From Steinernema hermaphroditum (taxonomy: Eukaryota; Nematoda; Chromadorea; Rhabditida; Steinernematidae), in assembly GCA_030435675.1 (NCBI GenBank), contig CM059621.1, positions 9,176,001 through 9,240,000 of the forward strand: a stretch of DNA of 64,000 nucleotides. Direction: 5' to 3'. The first letter of the stretch is position 1, and each line of letters opens with the position of its first letter. Shown here piece after piece: positions 34,449 through 47,694 of the stretch. The position numbers were made by a program, and so were the translations under genes. Under the pieces are notes generated by a model. It had not been told where the DNA came from. It searched no databases and saw nothing but the letters and a program-made list of their open reading frames with translations.

Positions 34449-35880
34449 CTACTGGACGAGATCCTCGATGTCTACGAGCATCGAGTCCTGCTCCATGTGG
34501 AGGGTGTCCCTCTCGATGAGTAGCTTCACGAGCTGCGCGTTCTCGACGTCGATGCGCCGGGCCAGGTCCTCCTCGAGGACACGGAGCTGCGCCACCGGCG
34601 TCCTGGAGAGCTGCATGCGGCACAGCTTCTTAGGCCTTACTTCCAGCTCCGGCGAGGTCGGACAGCCCCTCTCCAGCTCCATCTGCATCCGCGCCGCCTT
34701 CTTCGCCTTCTCGAGCATCACGCGCGTCTCCCTCTCCAGCACCTCGAGCCGCTCTTCTAGGACCACTAATTAGCCTAATCTGGAGAGGTCTTGAGGGGAC
34801 TCACTCGAGGTGGAGGCCCTCGCCAGCGCGTTCGCCCCGAACTTTTCCGTCAGCTTCTCCGTGCTCTTCAAGTTCGGCGCCGACTTCGACTTCGGCACGG
34901 CCAGCAGGTCGTCGGAGTCGGAGTCGCCGACGACGAAGTCCTCCTCCTCCTCCTCGTCGTCGTCGTCGGAGCTCTCGTCCTGCAGCTCGTTCATGTAGCA
35001 CACCTGGAGGTTCATCGCCGAGTGGAGGCGCTGCGCGAGATTCGACTTCAGAGGCCGCGTGTGCACCGGCGGCGAGGAGCCCGCGGTGCTCGCCTCAAAC
35101 TGGAGCGCCAGGCGCCGTCGGACCTTCTCGCCGAGGAATTTCCGCTCCGTCATTTGGCGCTCGAAGGCGGCCGAGGCGAGCTGCTTCTCGAGGCGCTCGA
35201 AGTCGAGCGAGGGGAGGTGCGTGTCCAGGCTGTTCACCTCCTGGTGGATCGACTCGCGCATCTTCTGGGACCGCTCGGGGTTCCGGGGCGTCGCCGTGGC
35301 GCCCAGGAACGAGTGCATCGACTGTGACGACGTCGGCATCGGCCGACTCTCGAAGAGGAACGCCCGAGGGCCTCCGCTCGCCATCGTCGACGTCCACGGC
35401 ATCGGCTCGTCCTCCGTCGTCGTTGTGTTGCCACTCTGTCTGAAAGGGATTACGGTAGGTGGAGCGGGCCGCGAGCACTGACCGTTCCTCCTCGATGCTG
35501 AGACGCCGCCGCTCGGAGGTGTCGGTGCCCTCGAAGCCGGAGTCACCCGCGCGGTTCAGCGTGCTCACGAAAGAGTGCGTCGAGGACATCTCGAAGGAGT
35601 TCTCGGAGCAGGAGGTGGAGGAGGCACGGAGACCCTCCCCCTGGAGCGCCGAGTCCTCGTCGCTGTCCAGGCTCTCTAGGCTGGAGGAGTTCGAGTGCTC
35701 GTCGGCGTCCTCCTCGTCGTCGAAGTCGTCGTCGCCATCCTCCACGACGTCCTTCAGCTCCAGGAGCGTCGCCACGTCAGCGAGGCTTCGCCGCGCCATC
35801 TCCTCGTTATTGTTCGAATCGGGCTGCTTCTCGTCCACCGAAAGTCCGACTCGAGGAGGGGACACCCCGGCAAGCATCAT
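34449..35880 (-). CDS. SCHIP1-like (schwannomin-interacting protein) protein
   Basis: Exons 35483-35880, 34805-35439 and 34449-34765 give 449 residues in phase. The N-terminal half is acidic and Ser-rich and probably disordered. The C-terminal half carries PLKSNLAQRLHSAMNLQVCYMNELQDE, an acidic run, and a terminal coiled coil ending ERDTLHMEQDSMLVDIEDLVQ. That arrangement (a short conserved LQVC-type motif plus a C-terminal leucine-zipper-like coiled coil with EQDSMLVDIEDL) matches the SCHIP1 domain. In vertebrates SCHIP1/IQCJ-SCHIP1 works at axon initial segments and nodes with ankyrin-G and merlin. The start at 35880 lies after TTTTCAG; the first ATG after that acceptor is out of frame (ATG-TGA), and the in-frame ATG-ATG follows. 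The intron at 35440-35482 contains CTACCGTAATC. Confidence 0.65.
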
Positions 35881-38566
35881 CACATGCTTCTTCTCCTCTG
35901 AAAATCGCCTCTTAGTGGCCACAGTATCCGATTCCACAATCACATCGATTCACAAAGCGACGTTCCCTGCACGCGTGTCACAAATAGAGGCGCGCGGGAT
36001 ATCGGATATCGGCCGTCCAAAAAGAAGAACGGACACCCAAAAGGCCCCGCGGGGGTCGAGTCCTCAAGCCTCCCCGCAAGATCGCCGTTTTACACCGCCG
36101 ATCGGTCGGCGATATTCAAAACAAAGCGTCGCCGGGCGAGGGAGGACAAGAGGTGGCGCCTGGTCCGTTTTTGTGTTCGGACATCGTCGGCAGGTGGCAG
36201 AGAGCGGACTTCGGGACGCAGTTATGACGGGAAGAGGGGGAGGGATCCGCCGTCGGGCTTTTATAAAATTTGGGTAATCCGCTTTGGTCCACGAAAAACC
36301 CCGCGAAAATATCGTCGTCCCGGAGAAGACAGAGCAGAGTGGCATCAAACGATCGAGGAGTCAAAGGGCGAATGGACGGCCTGTGCAGGCCTAGGACAGC
36401 TACAATAGAGCGAAGGATCTCGAAGAGGAGAGATCCACGCTCGTTCGCACTTTTCGGCCGATCGATCGCGGAGTCCGTCGAGGATAAGAAGATCGCGCGG
36501 CCGAGAGTGGCGCCGTCCGCTTAATCAAGAAAGAGACAAGGGCGGAGGCCGCGGATGACGCCCTCCGAGGGGTTAATTTGTCGTCGCGGCAGTCTTGAGA
36601 AATTAGGTGAGATTTCGGGAAGGCCCCGAGTCGCCGGAGGCCCGGGCCGGCGCCTGCCGCGCAACATGTCCTCCTCCGATCGATGCCGAAAACAATTTGG
36701 GCGCCGGGGGCGAGAAGGTCCCCGCCGCGACTTCGGCCGATGCTTCACCGGGGAAGAAGCCGAAAAAAGGAACCGGCTGCGCCGAGAAGCGCCGCGATTT
36801 CTCGCCAGAGACGTTTGGTGGGGTACGGTGGCCGTAGGAGAAGGATCAGGAATTCCCTTAATTATACGGACTGCGCAACGCAGTTGTTTTTCTTCTGGAC
36901 TAGGTGACTCATCGGCTACCGTAGCCCTGGAGGATCCTGGGGATCCGGGAATCGGGGAGATAATGATGGCGGAAGCGCAATGAGCGTGGAATAAGACGAA
37001 AACAAAGTCGCCTCGCGGCGCTTTAGGGGAGTCACAACAATGTACGCGAATCGTAAATCAAATGCGCAACAAGTGGAAGGCGCTCGAAGACTTACAGCTG
37101 TCTTCCGCTAGAAGTCGGCTCCACTGGCCTCGGAGCGGAGGCAGGTGCTCGGGCCGAGGAGGACAAACAGATCGAGAGGGTACAAGAGGTGCCAAAAGGG
37201 GCTCCGACGACGGATTTGGGAACGAGAGGGGCGGAAGACGGGCGCCTCGGAGGCGTCGAGATGACACAATTGCGTTTGCGGCGTCGTAAAGATCGCCGCT
37301 TTTTGCACCGGCGTGCACTTTCGGCCGCCCGAAGACACGGAAGACGCGGAGGATTCCGCGAAAAGGCGCCGCGGAATCGCCCGAGGACATCTAGGGAGCA
37401 GAAGAGCGTTCAGCCCTAAAGGGCGCACTCTATGCGTGCACTACTCGTGGAGTGGGGTGTGAAGGGAGCGCGCACCTAGCCAGCGCGCTTTTCGACCAAA
37501 GAGTTTCTTCCCGTCGCCGAGTAAACACTTCCGATGGGAAATTGCTCTGATGGCCGCAGGCTGTTTTGGAATTCGCTCTGCTGCGCACAGGAAAACAACC
37601 CTAAAGGTGATTGTCGCAGATAAAGCGTTTCCAGGAAGCTTTTAGAGGAGCTGTCCCGAATGGAATCCGCGTCCCGGGATCCGAGGAAACTCATGCAGAG
37701 GGGCAGGACACGGTGGATTTGCACTTTCGGTCTTCTTTCCAGCTGCAAGAAGCACCTGCATACCATTCTGGGTACGGTAGGCCTTAATACGAGGGCATAG
37801 AGAGCACTAGAAGTCTGTTCTATCATTTCACTGGGCTCTCTTTTCCAAGTATTTTTCCATGCAAGGCTGCCGTAATCTAGGAGCTCTGAAAAAAACGAAA
37901 ACAAAAAAGTTGAGAACATTTTATTTTGATCCTCGAGATACGCATTTTATTAAGGATTAAGGTGAGTTTTTTTCAAATCTCAGATTCAAATAAGCAAATT
38001 TAGGTTACTGTAGAATGACACACCGATTACTGCACACACAGATTTCCTATGATTTGATTGAGGAATAAAGGCCATAGAAGAATCTAGTAAATACTAGTAG
38101 ACAGTGGTAAGGTAGACAGACTTTTCTGTCTCGTTTTGCAGACTCTGGCGGGTCTTTGAATGGGGAGCTTCTGGTTGACCGGTAGCAGACATCAGTTGAG
38201 ACAAAAAAAGTCTGTCTACTTGGCCCCCGTCTATTAGTCTCCCTGCGTTCCATATCAAAGAGCTTGAATAGGAAAGTTCTCTTTTTGAGGCACTTTGTAT
38301 TCTCCGCATTCAAATGTTCTCTCCCCTTACCCTACTTACTAGAGGCGTCGTAAGAAGCTCGAATCCAAGGGGGAGCACCGTTTCGCGCCCGGGCATTCTC
38401 ACTCTGTGGATTAGCGATGCGCCGATAGAGTGTGAAGACACAAAACAGCCGACGAACTACCCCGAAAAGAGCCGTCGCCCCCTCCCAGGAACGGTCTTCC
38501 CTATTTCGTCGTGTGTGGTCCCTGTCGGGTCTCGGTTTCCCCCTTCTTGCTCCGCTCCTTCTTCAG
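35881..38566. other. Long spacer between SCHIP1-like and ppk-3 genes
   Basis: No convincing gene. GC-rich to about 37.4 kb, then AT-richer. GTAGACAGACTTT (about 38106) and its reverse complement (about 38212) form an imperfect inverted repeat of roughly 25 bp arms. Probably the divergent promoter region for the two flanking genes. Confidence 0.4.
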
Positions 38567-41500
38567 ATGTCGGGGCGTCCCGACTCGCTCACATCGTTCC
38601 CACGGCTGCCCGTGGAGGTCATCGAGGAGCAGGAGCTCGACGCACAGAGTCAGGGCGTCCTCAGCTCCTTCTTCGGCCGCATCTTCCGCGGCTCGGCGCC
38701 CTCCTCTGTCGACGACCTCTCCGAGACCGCGAGAACCTCTACCTCGGAGTCGTCGCCCTCCGCCCGTGCCTCCCCCGCGCTGGAGCCACTCCATCGCACC
38801 GATTCGAAAAGCTCTGCCGATGCGGGTGGCGGCGACACGCCGCGCTCCTTCCGGAAGCTTTCGCTGGAGTCGCTTTCGGCGGCGGAGCAGAAGAAGTTCT
38901 CCAGCCGACTCACCTCGATCTTCCGCTCCTCGAACCGCGCGAAGCTCGAGGACTACAACCAGAGCGCCTTCAAGCGGTACTGGATGCCCGACTCCACAGG
39001 CAAGGAGTGCTATGAGTGCCAGGTGAGTCCTCTGCTCCCCGACTCCTCTAACTCCCTTCAGGAGAAGTTTACCGCCTTTCGGAGGCGTCACCACTGCCGC
39101 CTCTGTGGGCAGATCTTCTGCTCGAAATGCTCCAGCGCCCAGGTCCCCGGGGCGCTCCTCGGCTACATGGGCGACCTCCGCCTCTGCAGCTATTGCGCCC
39201 GCATCGTCGAGTCCTACTTGAGCGCCCAGAAGGACGATGCGGAGCACGCCTTCCGCCGCGACGACGACGCCGGCGACTCGAGGACCTCACTGGCCAAGTC
39301 GTTCTCCCACGAGGGGACCCCAGCCGACTCAGAGCGCGAAGGCGCCCGGGGCATATCCACCGTATCCGCCGGTGGGTCCCCCTTCCGCTTTGAGAAGACA
39401 CAAGCCGCCTCTTCAGGATCGCTGATGTGGAGCGGCGACGACCCTCTGAACCACCGACGCGCCTCGGTCGTCGAGCCTTCGGTCTCCTCGGACCTCCTCT
39501 CCGTGGGCTCCGCGTCCTTCAACAGCCACCCGACGATGCTATGCGTGCAGCAGCTGGCCCTGCAGAACCGCGAGTTCACGCACGCCTCTTCCGACGTCGT
39601 CCTCGGGGCGCCGTCTTCCCACCGCAACTCTGACGAATTCGAGTTCGAGCCCGATTGGGTTAAACGCATCGAGTGGGGCCAGGCCTTCGCCCACATGGAC
39701 GGATTTGTGGGTGCGCCCTTCCCTCCCCTATCGTACTTCCGCTTCAGAAGCCCTCGGATACGTTTCCCTACGAGCTGGCGCCCTCGGCGCCCATCTCCAA
39801 CGTCCCCTCGACGTCGGACCTCACGCAGAGCGGAATCCAGTTCGAGGTGCTCCTGCCGGAGGGCCCCGACTCCCTCCCGAAGCCAGAGGTCGTCACCGAC
39901 GACACGCAAAATCTCTTCGAGCAGCGCCTCGATCGGCTCCTCTCTGTTCTCTTCGAGCGCGAGCAACTCGATCCCGAAGTGTGAGTCCCCTTCCTAGAGC
40001 CCCCTCCAAACGACGGATTCAGATGGCGCCCCGTGTTGTGGTCGCTGAGCAGGCAGATTGCGAAGACGGTGCGCGTCGACGTCGCCAGACACAACGACAG
40101 CATGAACATCCTCGACTACGTGCACATCAAGAAGTTCCTCGTCGAGGAACAGACGCCGTCGACGCGGGTGGTCCACGGGGTCGCCTGTAGCAAGGCGATC
40201 GCCCATGGGCAGATGCCGGCGGTGGTGGAGAACGCGTCGGTGCTCACTCTGGCCGGGAGCATCGAGTACGAGCGCGTCGGGGGTAAGCTCTCGACCTTGC
40301 TGCCCATCATCAACCAAGAGAAGGATTACCTCGCCAAGCAGAGTGGGTCCCCCTACGGATACCTTAACCCCTGCTCTTCTAGTCGACCGAATGATGTCGC
40401 GGAGGCCGTCGGTGGTGGTCGTGGAAAACACAGTGGCGTATCTGGCGGTGGAGATGCTGCTGGCGGAGGGCGTCTGCCTCGTCTCCAACATTCGCCAGAA
40501 GGTCGTCAAGCGGATCGCCCGTGTCACCGGCGCCGACGTCCTTCCCTCGCTCGACGCACAGCTCCTCCAGCAGCGTATCGGCTTCGCCCCCGTCTTCCGC
40601 CAGGAGCGCGTCCGCCTCAAGAACGGCGCCCGGAAGACCATCCTGGTGGGTGGGCCCCTCCCGCGCACACACGCCTAACGCCCCCTTCAGATCTTCGATG
40701 ACTGCAACAAGGAGCTGGGATGCTCGGTGCTCCTCTTCGCGAACTCGATGCGCGAGCTGCGGGCGGCGAAGCGGATCATGAAGTTCATGGTGGCGCAGTG
40801 GTACTCGACGCGACTGGAGATCGCCTTCCTCGAGATGTTTGACACGAAGCTGGTAGTGCAGGCGCGGCACTCTGACTGCGTCGCCTGCCAGCTGAACCGC
40901 GACGACATGGAGCAGTTCGAGGAGGAGGGCTCCTTCGGCGCCGCCCTGGCGCGCACTGAGCTCGTCAACTCGCCCTTCGTGCGCGTCGGCGCCCCCTTCT
41001 TAGCGACTAGCCGCGGCCAGAAGTGCAACCTCCGGCAGTACTTCAAGCAGCAGAACCTCTACCGCTACGCGCGCCCCGAGGAGTTCGTCGCGCTCCGGGA
41101 GCAGCTGGAGCGCGCGGAGCGCGAGAACGACGAGGTGGAGGCGCGGGTGCAGGTGCAGAAGGCGGGCATCGACGCCAACATGCGACACCCCTTCCTGGCG
41201 GATCAAAAGGTGGTCGCCGTGGAGGAGGACGCGGTGGCGCAGTTCCGTGCTCTCGACGGTCTCGTCTTCCGGAGTCGCCATGAGGAGAAGACGTCGCGCT
41301 TCGGGCGCCCCAGCTACGAGTGGGGAAGTGGCCAGTCGCCCGCCTCCTCCCGCGCCTTCCTCGGGGAGCCGACGGCGCTGAAGGACGACGCTCTGTCGCC
41401 ACTGGAGCACCAGAAGATCGCCGTCCTCTTCGGCTCCTACTCGGCGAAGTCCAACAACGCGCCCTTCTTCTGCATCAAGCCCTGGGTCTTCCGCATGCCC

Positions 41501-43789
41501 TTCTACTGCCACCAGGACAAGTGCCAGGACATGTGTCTCGGCGTCTTCCTCCACAAGTTCTGCTTCGACGAGACCTACCGCTGCAGCAGCTGCGATCTGT
41601 CCATGCTGGAGCACCAGCGGAAGATCGTATACCGCCGCGTCCGCATCGAGATCACCATGCAGTCGTTCGTGCAGCAGGCCTCCGAGGAATTCGGCGGCCA
41701 TGAAGGCGCCGCCTCCGCCTTCAGCCAGCAGGTCGGTCTTGTCAGCTGGCGCTACTGCCCCAGGTAGGTCCTTCTCCCCCGCGCATACCGTACCCCTTGC
41801 AGTTGCAAGTCGTCGTCGCAGGTGGTGCCCCTCTCGGCGGAGGTGTGGCACCTCAGCTTCGCGAAGTTCGTCGACTACTTGGCCAACGGCGTCTACTCGA
41901 CGTCGAAGATCCCGGCGGCCACCCGCAGCGGCCGCTGCACGCACTGCTCATTCCACGAGCAGCAACACTTCTTCGCCCTCGGCAACTTCGTCACTATCTT
42001 CAGAGTAACCCCCGTACGGCCCTTCCACATCTTCTTCTCGCCGATCCAGTGCATCGTCGAGCCGAAGATGATCAGTCGTCAGGCGATCGTCGTCAACAAG
42101 GACGAAATGGTGCGCATGGGCTGCGCAATCTTCGATCAGATGCAGCTCTACCTGGAGCGCTTCGAGAGCCACCCCGAAGCGCCGAAGCACATCGCCCTCC
42201 ACTCACTTCTCTCCTCGCTCCTCGCGGAAACGCGCCAGACCTTCGAGTAGGCCCTTTCGGCGCCCCTCTTCTGATTCCTCCGTTCAGAGACCGACTCGGG
42301 AAGTTCGATCCCACGAACGCCCTCAGCGCCACCACCACCATCCGTTCCAACGACGTCGTCTACATCAACGCCACGGAGGCGATCTCCTGGTGCCGCCACA
42401 TCGTCTTCCGACTCCTGGAGAAGTGGAATGAGCAAAGCGTGTGCCTGGCCGCCGCCATCAAGAGCCTCAAGAAGTCGGCCTCTTCGGCGGCCATCGACAC
42501 GCCCGCGGTGAACGGCTCGACGCTGGAGTCAACGACGGCGGCGTTGGCGGGCCTCGCTCCCGACCCCGAGATCCCCGTGCTGGAGTCGCCCTTCGCCGCC
42601 GACCTGCACCTCTCGCTGCCCTGGCGCCCCAACGGCGTCCCCGTGGTGGTGCGCGACCTGAAGGACGCCAAAGGGAACACGCAGCCCGACTTCGGCTCGA
42701 TCATCGCCTACGCCCTCGCCTCGCCCAAGCACGAGGAGCAGAAGCGGAAGCTGCGCCAGGCCTGCGGCGAGGACTCCGTACCCCTCAACCTGAAGGTGTC
42801 CGCCTCGGTGGGCCATCTGGGCCGTGAGGCAAACGGCGGCGCGTCGGCCGAAAGCGCCAATCTCGGAGCCCACCAGCACATCGAGGTCGACTTCGAGGAC
42901 GCCAGCGCGCGCTACTACGTGAAGGCTTACTACGCGGAGCAGTTCCAGATGCTGCGGAAGGTTCTCTTCACGGAGGGCGAGGACCAGTTCATCCGCTCCC
43001 TCTCGCAGTCGCTTAACTGGAACCCCGAAGGTGGCAAGTCGGGCGCCTCCTTCTTCAAGACGCGCGACGAACGGTTCGTCTTCAAGCAGATGTCGCGCTT
43101 CGAGATCCAGTCCTTCGTCAAGTTCGCCCCCAACTACTTCGACTACATCTACACGGCCGTGAGCGAGAAGAAGCTCACCATGCTCTGCAAGGTGTACGGT
43201 GTGTACCGTGTGGCCTACACGAAGAAGCAGACGAACCAGGAGACCAAGATGGACGTCCTCGTCATGGAGTACCTTTTCTACCGGCGCAAGATCAAGCAGA
43301 CATGGGACCTCAAGGGCTCCCTCCGCAATAGGTGGGCGCCGACGGCGAAGAACGGGACTCCCGTGCTTTTGGACGAGAACCTGGTGAAGGACTTCTGGAA
43401 CAACCAACTCTACGTGCACCCCCACTCGAAGGCCGCCCTCAACCAGGCTATCAGCAACGACTCCCACTTCCTCAGCTCCCAGGTAAGCCCGCACCGGCCT
43501 TAACACCTTCAGCATTACGCCCCTTCAGCACGTGATGGACTACTCGCTGCTGGCGGGCATCGACGAGGAGAACGACGAGGTCATCCTCGGCATCGTTGAC
43601 TACATGCGCACCTACACCCTCGACAAGAAGCTCGAGTCCTGGGTGAAGATCGTCGCCATCCCGGGTGGCCAGCTGCCCACCGTCCTCAGTCCCGAAATGT
43701 ACTGCACCCGCTTCTCCGACGCCATCGACACCTACTTCCCCATCGCCCCCGACCAGTGGACCGGCATCGGCCTCGGCATGAACTATTGA
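38567..43789 (+). CDS. ppk-3: PIKfyve/Fab1 phosphatidylinositol-3-phosphate 5-kinase
   Basis: Endosomal lipid kinase that makes PI(3,5)P2. Exons: 38567-39022, 39062-39706, 39748-39980, 40023-40342, 40383-40645, 40691-41763, 41803-42246, 42288-43482, 43529-43789; all phases close and give 1629 residues. FYVE finger at about 145-200: WMPDSTGKECYECQ (WxxD), then RRHHCRLCGQIFCSKCSS. A CCT/TCP1-like domain follows (NILDYVHIKKFL; VENTVAYLAVEMLLAEG; GADVLPSLDAQLL), then the Cys-rich region CHQDKCQDMCLGVFLHKFCF...RCSSCDLSMLEH and SGRCTHCSFHE. The C-terminal PIP kinase domain shows FFKTRDERFVFKQMSRFE, WDLKGSLRNR, HVMDYSLLAGID and GIVDYMRTYTLDKKLE. No plekstrin-homology or DEP domain is evident. The ATG abuts CTTCTTCAG, a likely spliced-leader acceptor. 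Confidence 0.96.
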
Positions 43790-44141
43790 CCGCCGGGACG
43801 CCCACCGTAGCCTCTAGAACCCTGCCTTCGACTCGCAAACGGGCCCAACCTGTGATAAGCTGTGTACACAACTTTATTTATTTGTTTGTCGAGTTTAAAA
43901 GGCTTACTACTCGTCGTTAGAGACGGGATCGCACAAATACAGTACACTACAGGAAAACTCTTTAGGTCTTTTCTGAGAGAGTGTATTCTGTAGCCCCGGT
44001 TTTTTGAACTCCAGAGCGAGTGTATGAGTTTTTGAAGTGGTCCCGACGCGATGGGGAGACGGAAGCGATGCGCCGTCACATTTCTTCCGACATCGACGAA
44101 ACAACTTCGCCGTCACAGAGAGGAAACCGACGGAATCTGCG
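43790..44141. other. Spacer between ppk-3 and U2SURP genes
   Basis: Contains the ppk-3 3' end. A minus-strand AATAAATAAA (about 43871-43881) follows a 92-codon minus-strand ORF (43907-44185) that has no recognisable domain and overlaps the U2SURP start; I did not call it. The two plus-strand genes are only about 350 bp apart, close enough that an operon is conceivable. Confidence 0.4.
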
Positions 44142-47100
44142 ATGGAGAGGAATCGCAAGAAGAGAGTAAGAGGCCGTCGGAGCACCGCTTGGAGTAATCC
44201 TTTCTCTTTTGCAGCAAGAACAAGAAGCGGAGGAGCAGAAGCGGCTGAACGAGGCCCTCAGCGAGTTTCGCGAGACCTTCGAGGACACTTCGTTCCGGCC
44301 GAACAAGGCATTCGTCCGGGGTGATGTCGTCAACGCGCCGAAACCCGTCGCCGCGGCGCCTTCGAAGCCCTCTCCGATGGCCGCCATCGCCTTCGGCCTG
44401 AAACCGGCCGGTGGCCCCCAGGCTCTGTCCAAGTCGGGCCTTTCAAACAGTGCACTGGAGCAGGCGAAGAAGGTCGCCCAGGAGCGGGCCAGGAAGTTTA
44501 TGAGCGAAGCCGTAGCGCGCGGCGCTGCTCTCGGATCGACCCCTGTGGCATTGACTGCAGCGCCTCGACCGAATCGACCTCCGAAGCCTGGAACGAGCAC
44601 TAAACAGACGAGCAAAGGCAAAAGTAATCTGGAAGAATTCCGCGAGGAGTTGAAAATGTGAGTCGGAGTCTTCCTCTCAGGGCACCATAGATTGGCATCA
44701 GGTTGCAAGAAGCTCGTGAACATAGGAAGGGACTTCGGCAGCAGCTTCAGCAGCAACTCGGAGTCGACGAACAGGCTATCAACAAAATGGTGCCGCTGGA
44801 AACCTTCCCGACCGGCGGAACGGGCGAATTCGATAACGACCCGTTCACGACTAATCTCTATCTCTCCAATCTGCCACTGGATGTGCGTTCCTGACGATGC
44901 TGTGCAGAAATTAAGAATTGACGTTTTAGATCGAAATGGACGATTTATTCAGAACCTTCGGCACCTATGGACCTCTTGCGTCAGCGAAAATCTTATACCC
45001 GCGCCCTGACGAAGAGCGAAGAAGGGAGTACCTGTGTGGATTCGTGGCCTACATGTCGAGAACCGACGCGGAGCGGGCTATGAACGCCATGCAGAGATAC
45101 AATCTCAAGGGAAATGACATTAGAGTGTCTTTTGCAAAGCCTGTGAATCTCCCGCCTCAGGTACAGTACTTCATCGGTGTTCCCGTACTCCTTTCTTCTC
45201 GTTTGAAGCCATATTACGTTCCTCCGGCGCTCTCTGAATTTCTGGTGCCTGACCCACCGACTGGGCTGCCATTCAACGCGAAACCGGATCCGGAGGACCT
45301 GCGGAAATTCCTGCAGAAATACGAGCGTCTTCCTCCGCTGAACATGATGTTGCCGACAAACCACCCCGAACTCACCGAAGACTACTTTAAGGTATATTTT
45401 CATCTTCTTAAGAAGTCTATAGGGCGGGTGTTCACGTAGATTTTGCCGTAAACAACTGTAATGATACTTACTATATGTTATGTTTCCGAATAACTTAACT
45501 TTTTTCTTCTTCTATAGATGATCAGCCGCGCAATCGTACGCGTAGTCATTCCAACAGAAAGGTAAGATTTTAGAGACTGAGATGGATTCCGGCGCTCTTT
45601 GCGGTAAACATCTTAAATTTCTGTTTGTTATCTCAAGCAGGTAAACTTGTCCGTTGTCGTTGCGTCTTGTCGCTCGTCAAACGGTCGCCACGTGCGACAG
45701 ACGCAGCGACGAAGATTATGCCGTTAAATAACGCTTTTTCAGGCCTCTCCTGATCCTCATCCATCGAACGGTCGAATACGTTATACGCACCGGACCGGAG
45801 TTCGAGCGTCAGTTGATTCTCCGAGAACGCGGCAATCCGCTTTTCCGGTAGACGTTCGGCTTGTCTCCCCTTCATGGTGGTTGATTTCCAGGTTTTTGTG
45901 TGAATTGCATCATCCTGCGCATGTGTACTACCGCTGGAAGCTCTTTTCGATGCTCCAAGGCGACACGCCGAGCAAGTGGCGAACGGAGCGGTTTCGGATG
46001 TTCAAAAATGGGTCTTGGTGGGACCCACCGCCAAGTGAGAACCTCCTGGCCGCGATGCCACCTAAACTCTACCACACGGCTTTTCGCCAGCCCGTCGACT
46101 ACACGGCCCTGAAGCGGAAAGAGGAGAGAACTACTGTACGATTCATTCTACTTGATTTGGGATAACATCTCGGGTTCAGGAAAGGAAACGACACAGGAGT
46201 GAGGAGCGGGAAGACGAAACGAAGAGAACAAGGAGGGGCGAGTTGACCGACACAGAAGAAACGGAACTCGGGAACATATTGTACGACCTGAAACCTGAAA
46301 AAAAAACGATAGCCGAGGCCATGGTTTGGTGCATTGAACACGCAGAGTGCGCGAAAGAGATAGTCGAGTGCATTTATGACTCGTTTGCGGAGCGAAACGC
46401 GCCTCTACACAGAACGGTTGTTTGCATACTTTGGGGAAATCTTGATCTGTTCGATTCGTTTAGATCTCACGTCTTTACCTCGTGGCCGATATCATAGCGA
46501 ACAGTGCGGTCAACGTGAGGGGCGCGTTCTACTACCGCCAGCACTTCCAAGATCGGCTTCTTTCCATCTGCTCGATGTTGCACAAGGTGCACTCGCAGAT
46601 CGATGCGCGCATGAAAGCTGAGCAGTTCAAACAGCGCGTGATGTTGTGCTTCAGGTATCGCCACTCGTTGTTCGCCTTTTCCAACAGTTCTCGATTCAGG
46701 GTTTGGGAGGACAACAGCGTCTATCCGAGTACGGAGCTCATCAAAATGCAGAACGTCTTCTTTGGATTGTACAAGGTATGAGGGGAGGAAGGCTGGCTTG
46801 ACGGATGACTCTGCTGTTCAGGAGTCGGACTACGCCGAACCCAAGAGCAGCAAAGCAGAAGAAGAGGAGGACATCGATGGAGCGCCTTTGCCAGAGAACG
46901 AAGACATCGATGGCGCTCCTCTCGACGAAGAAGACGATGTGGCGGACGTGTTCCGGAACAAGCTAACGTCCGAACAAGCAGTCCCCACACACCTCGGGTC
47001 ACAGAAACCGAATGTGTCATCGAAGTGGGACGCACTGGACGAAGACATAGATGGCGTCCCGATGGATGAAGACAGTGGCGAGGGCACACGAAGTGTCGAG

Positions 47101-47600
47101 AGGGGCACGGAGGGCGAAACAACGGTGGAAAAGGACGACCGCCGCCGGATGCTGCTCCGCGACGTCGAGGTGACTCGTTCCCACAGCCACGTTACGACGA
47201 TGCACTTATAGTTGAAAGTCGTGCGCTACCAAGAGGAGCTGGAAGCGGAGAACAGTCCTAACATCCATGGACTACTGTCGGTGTACCGATCTAAGCTGCT
47301 CCGTGGGATGGAGGAACAACTCGTGGAGGCGGATCGCCCTGCTGATTCATCTGTCTCCCCCTGTAGAAAGGAGAAAAAAGAGAGGAGAAGACGATCCAGG
47401 AGCAGAAGTCGAGGTCGGCGATCAAGGTCTCCTAGAAGACGAAGCAGAAGCCGCGATCGAGAGCGAAGAGGATACTCCAGAAGGTTTGTCGGCATCCTGA
47501 ATCCCTCTATGTAGAGTTATTTAGGGACGACAGAAATCTATCCAGGGACGACCGACGACCTTCCGGCAGGCACCGGTCTCCTGATCGCAGGCGGTATTAA
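44142..47600 (+). CDS. U2 snRNP-associated SURP protein (SR140/U2SURP)
   Basis: Splicing factor of the U2 snRNP. Order of domains matches the human protein: acidic/basic N-terminus with FVRGDVVNAPK and KSNLEEFREELK; RRM (TTNLYLSNLPLD, then MDDLFRTFGTYGPLASAKILYPR and CGFVAYMSRTDAERAM); YYVPPALSEF...GLPFNAKP; SURP module (ISRAIVRVVIPTER through [29 protein letters not shown] and WRTERFRMFKNGSWW); CID domain (ETELGNILYDLKPEKKTIAEAMVWC through FKQRVMLCFRVWEDNSVYP); DIDGAPL/DIDGVPM repeats; the cwf21-type segment LKVVRYQEELEAEN; and an RS-rich C-terminus. About ten exons. The last intron gives the tail DDRNLSRDD ending in RRRY and TAA at 47598-47600. The start at 44142 encodes MERNRKKR before the first intron; an alternative upstream start in the same frame is open. 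Confidence 0.93.
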
Positions 47601-47694
47601 CAAACTTTGACATTGTCTGATTAGGGGCGCCACTTATATTTATTTTAAATATCGTTTAAACTACTTGTAAACCACTGGTCATTCCACGTAGATT

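Noticed and set aside
37476..37919. 147-codon minus-strand ORF
   Set aside because: No recognisable domain; contains the intergenic TACGGTA word and lies in a spacer.
43907..44185. 92-codon minus-strand ORF followed by AATAAA
   Set aside because: The polyadenylation-like signal is suggestive, but the ORF overlaps the U2SURP start region antisense and shows no domain.
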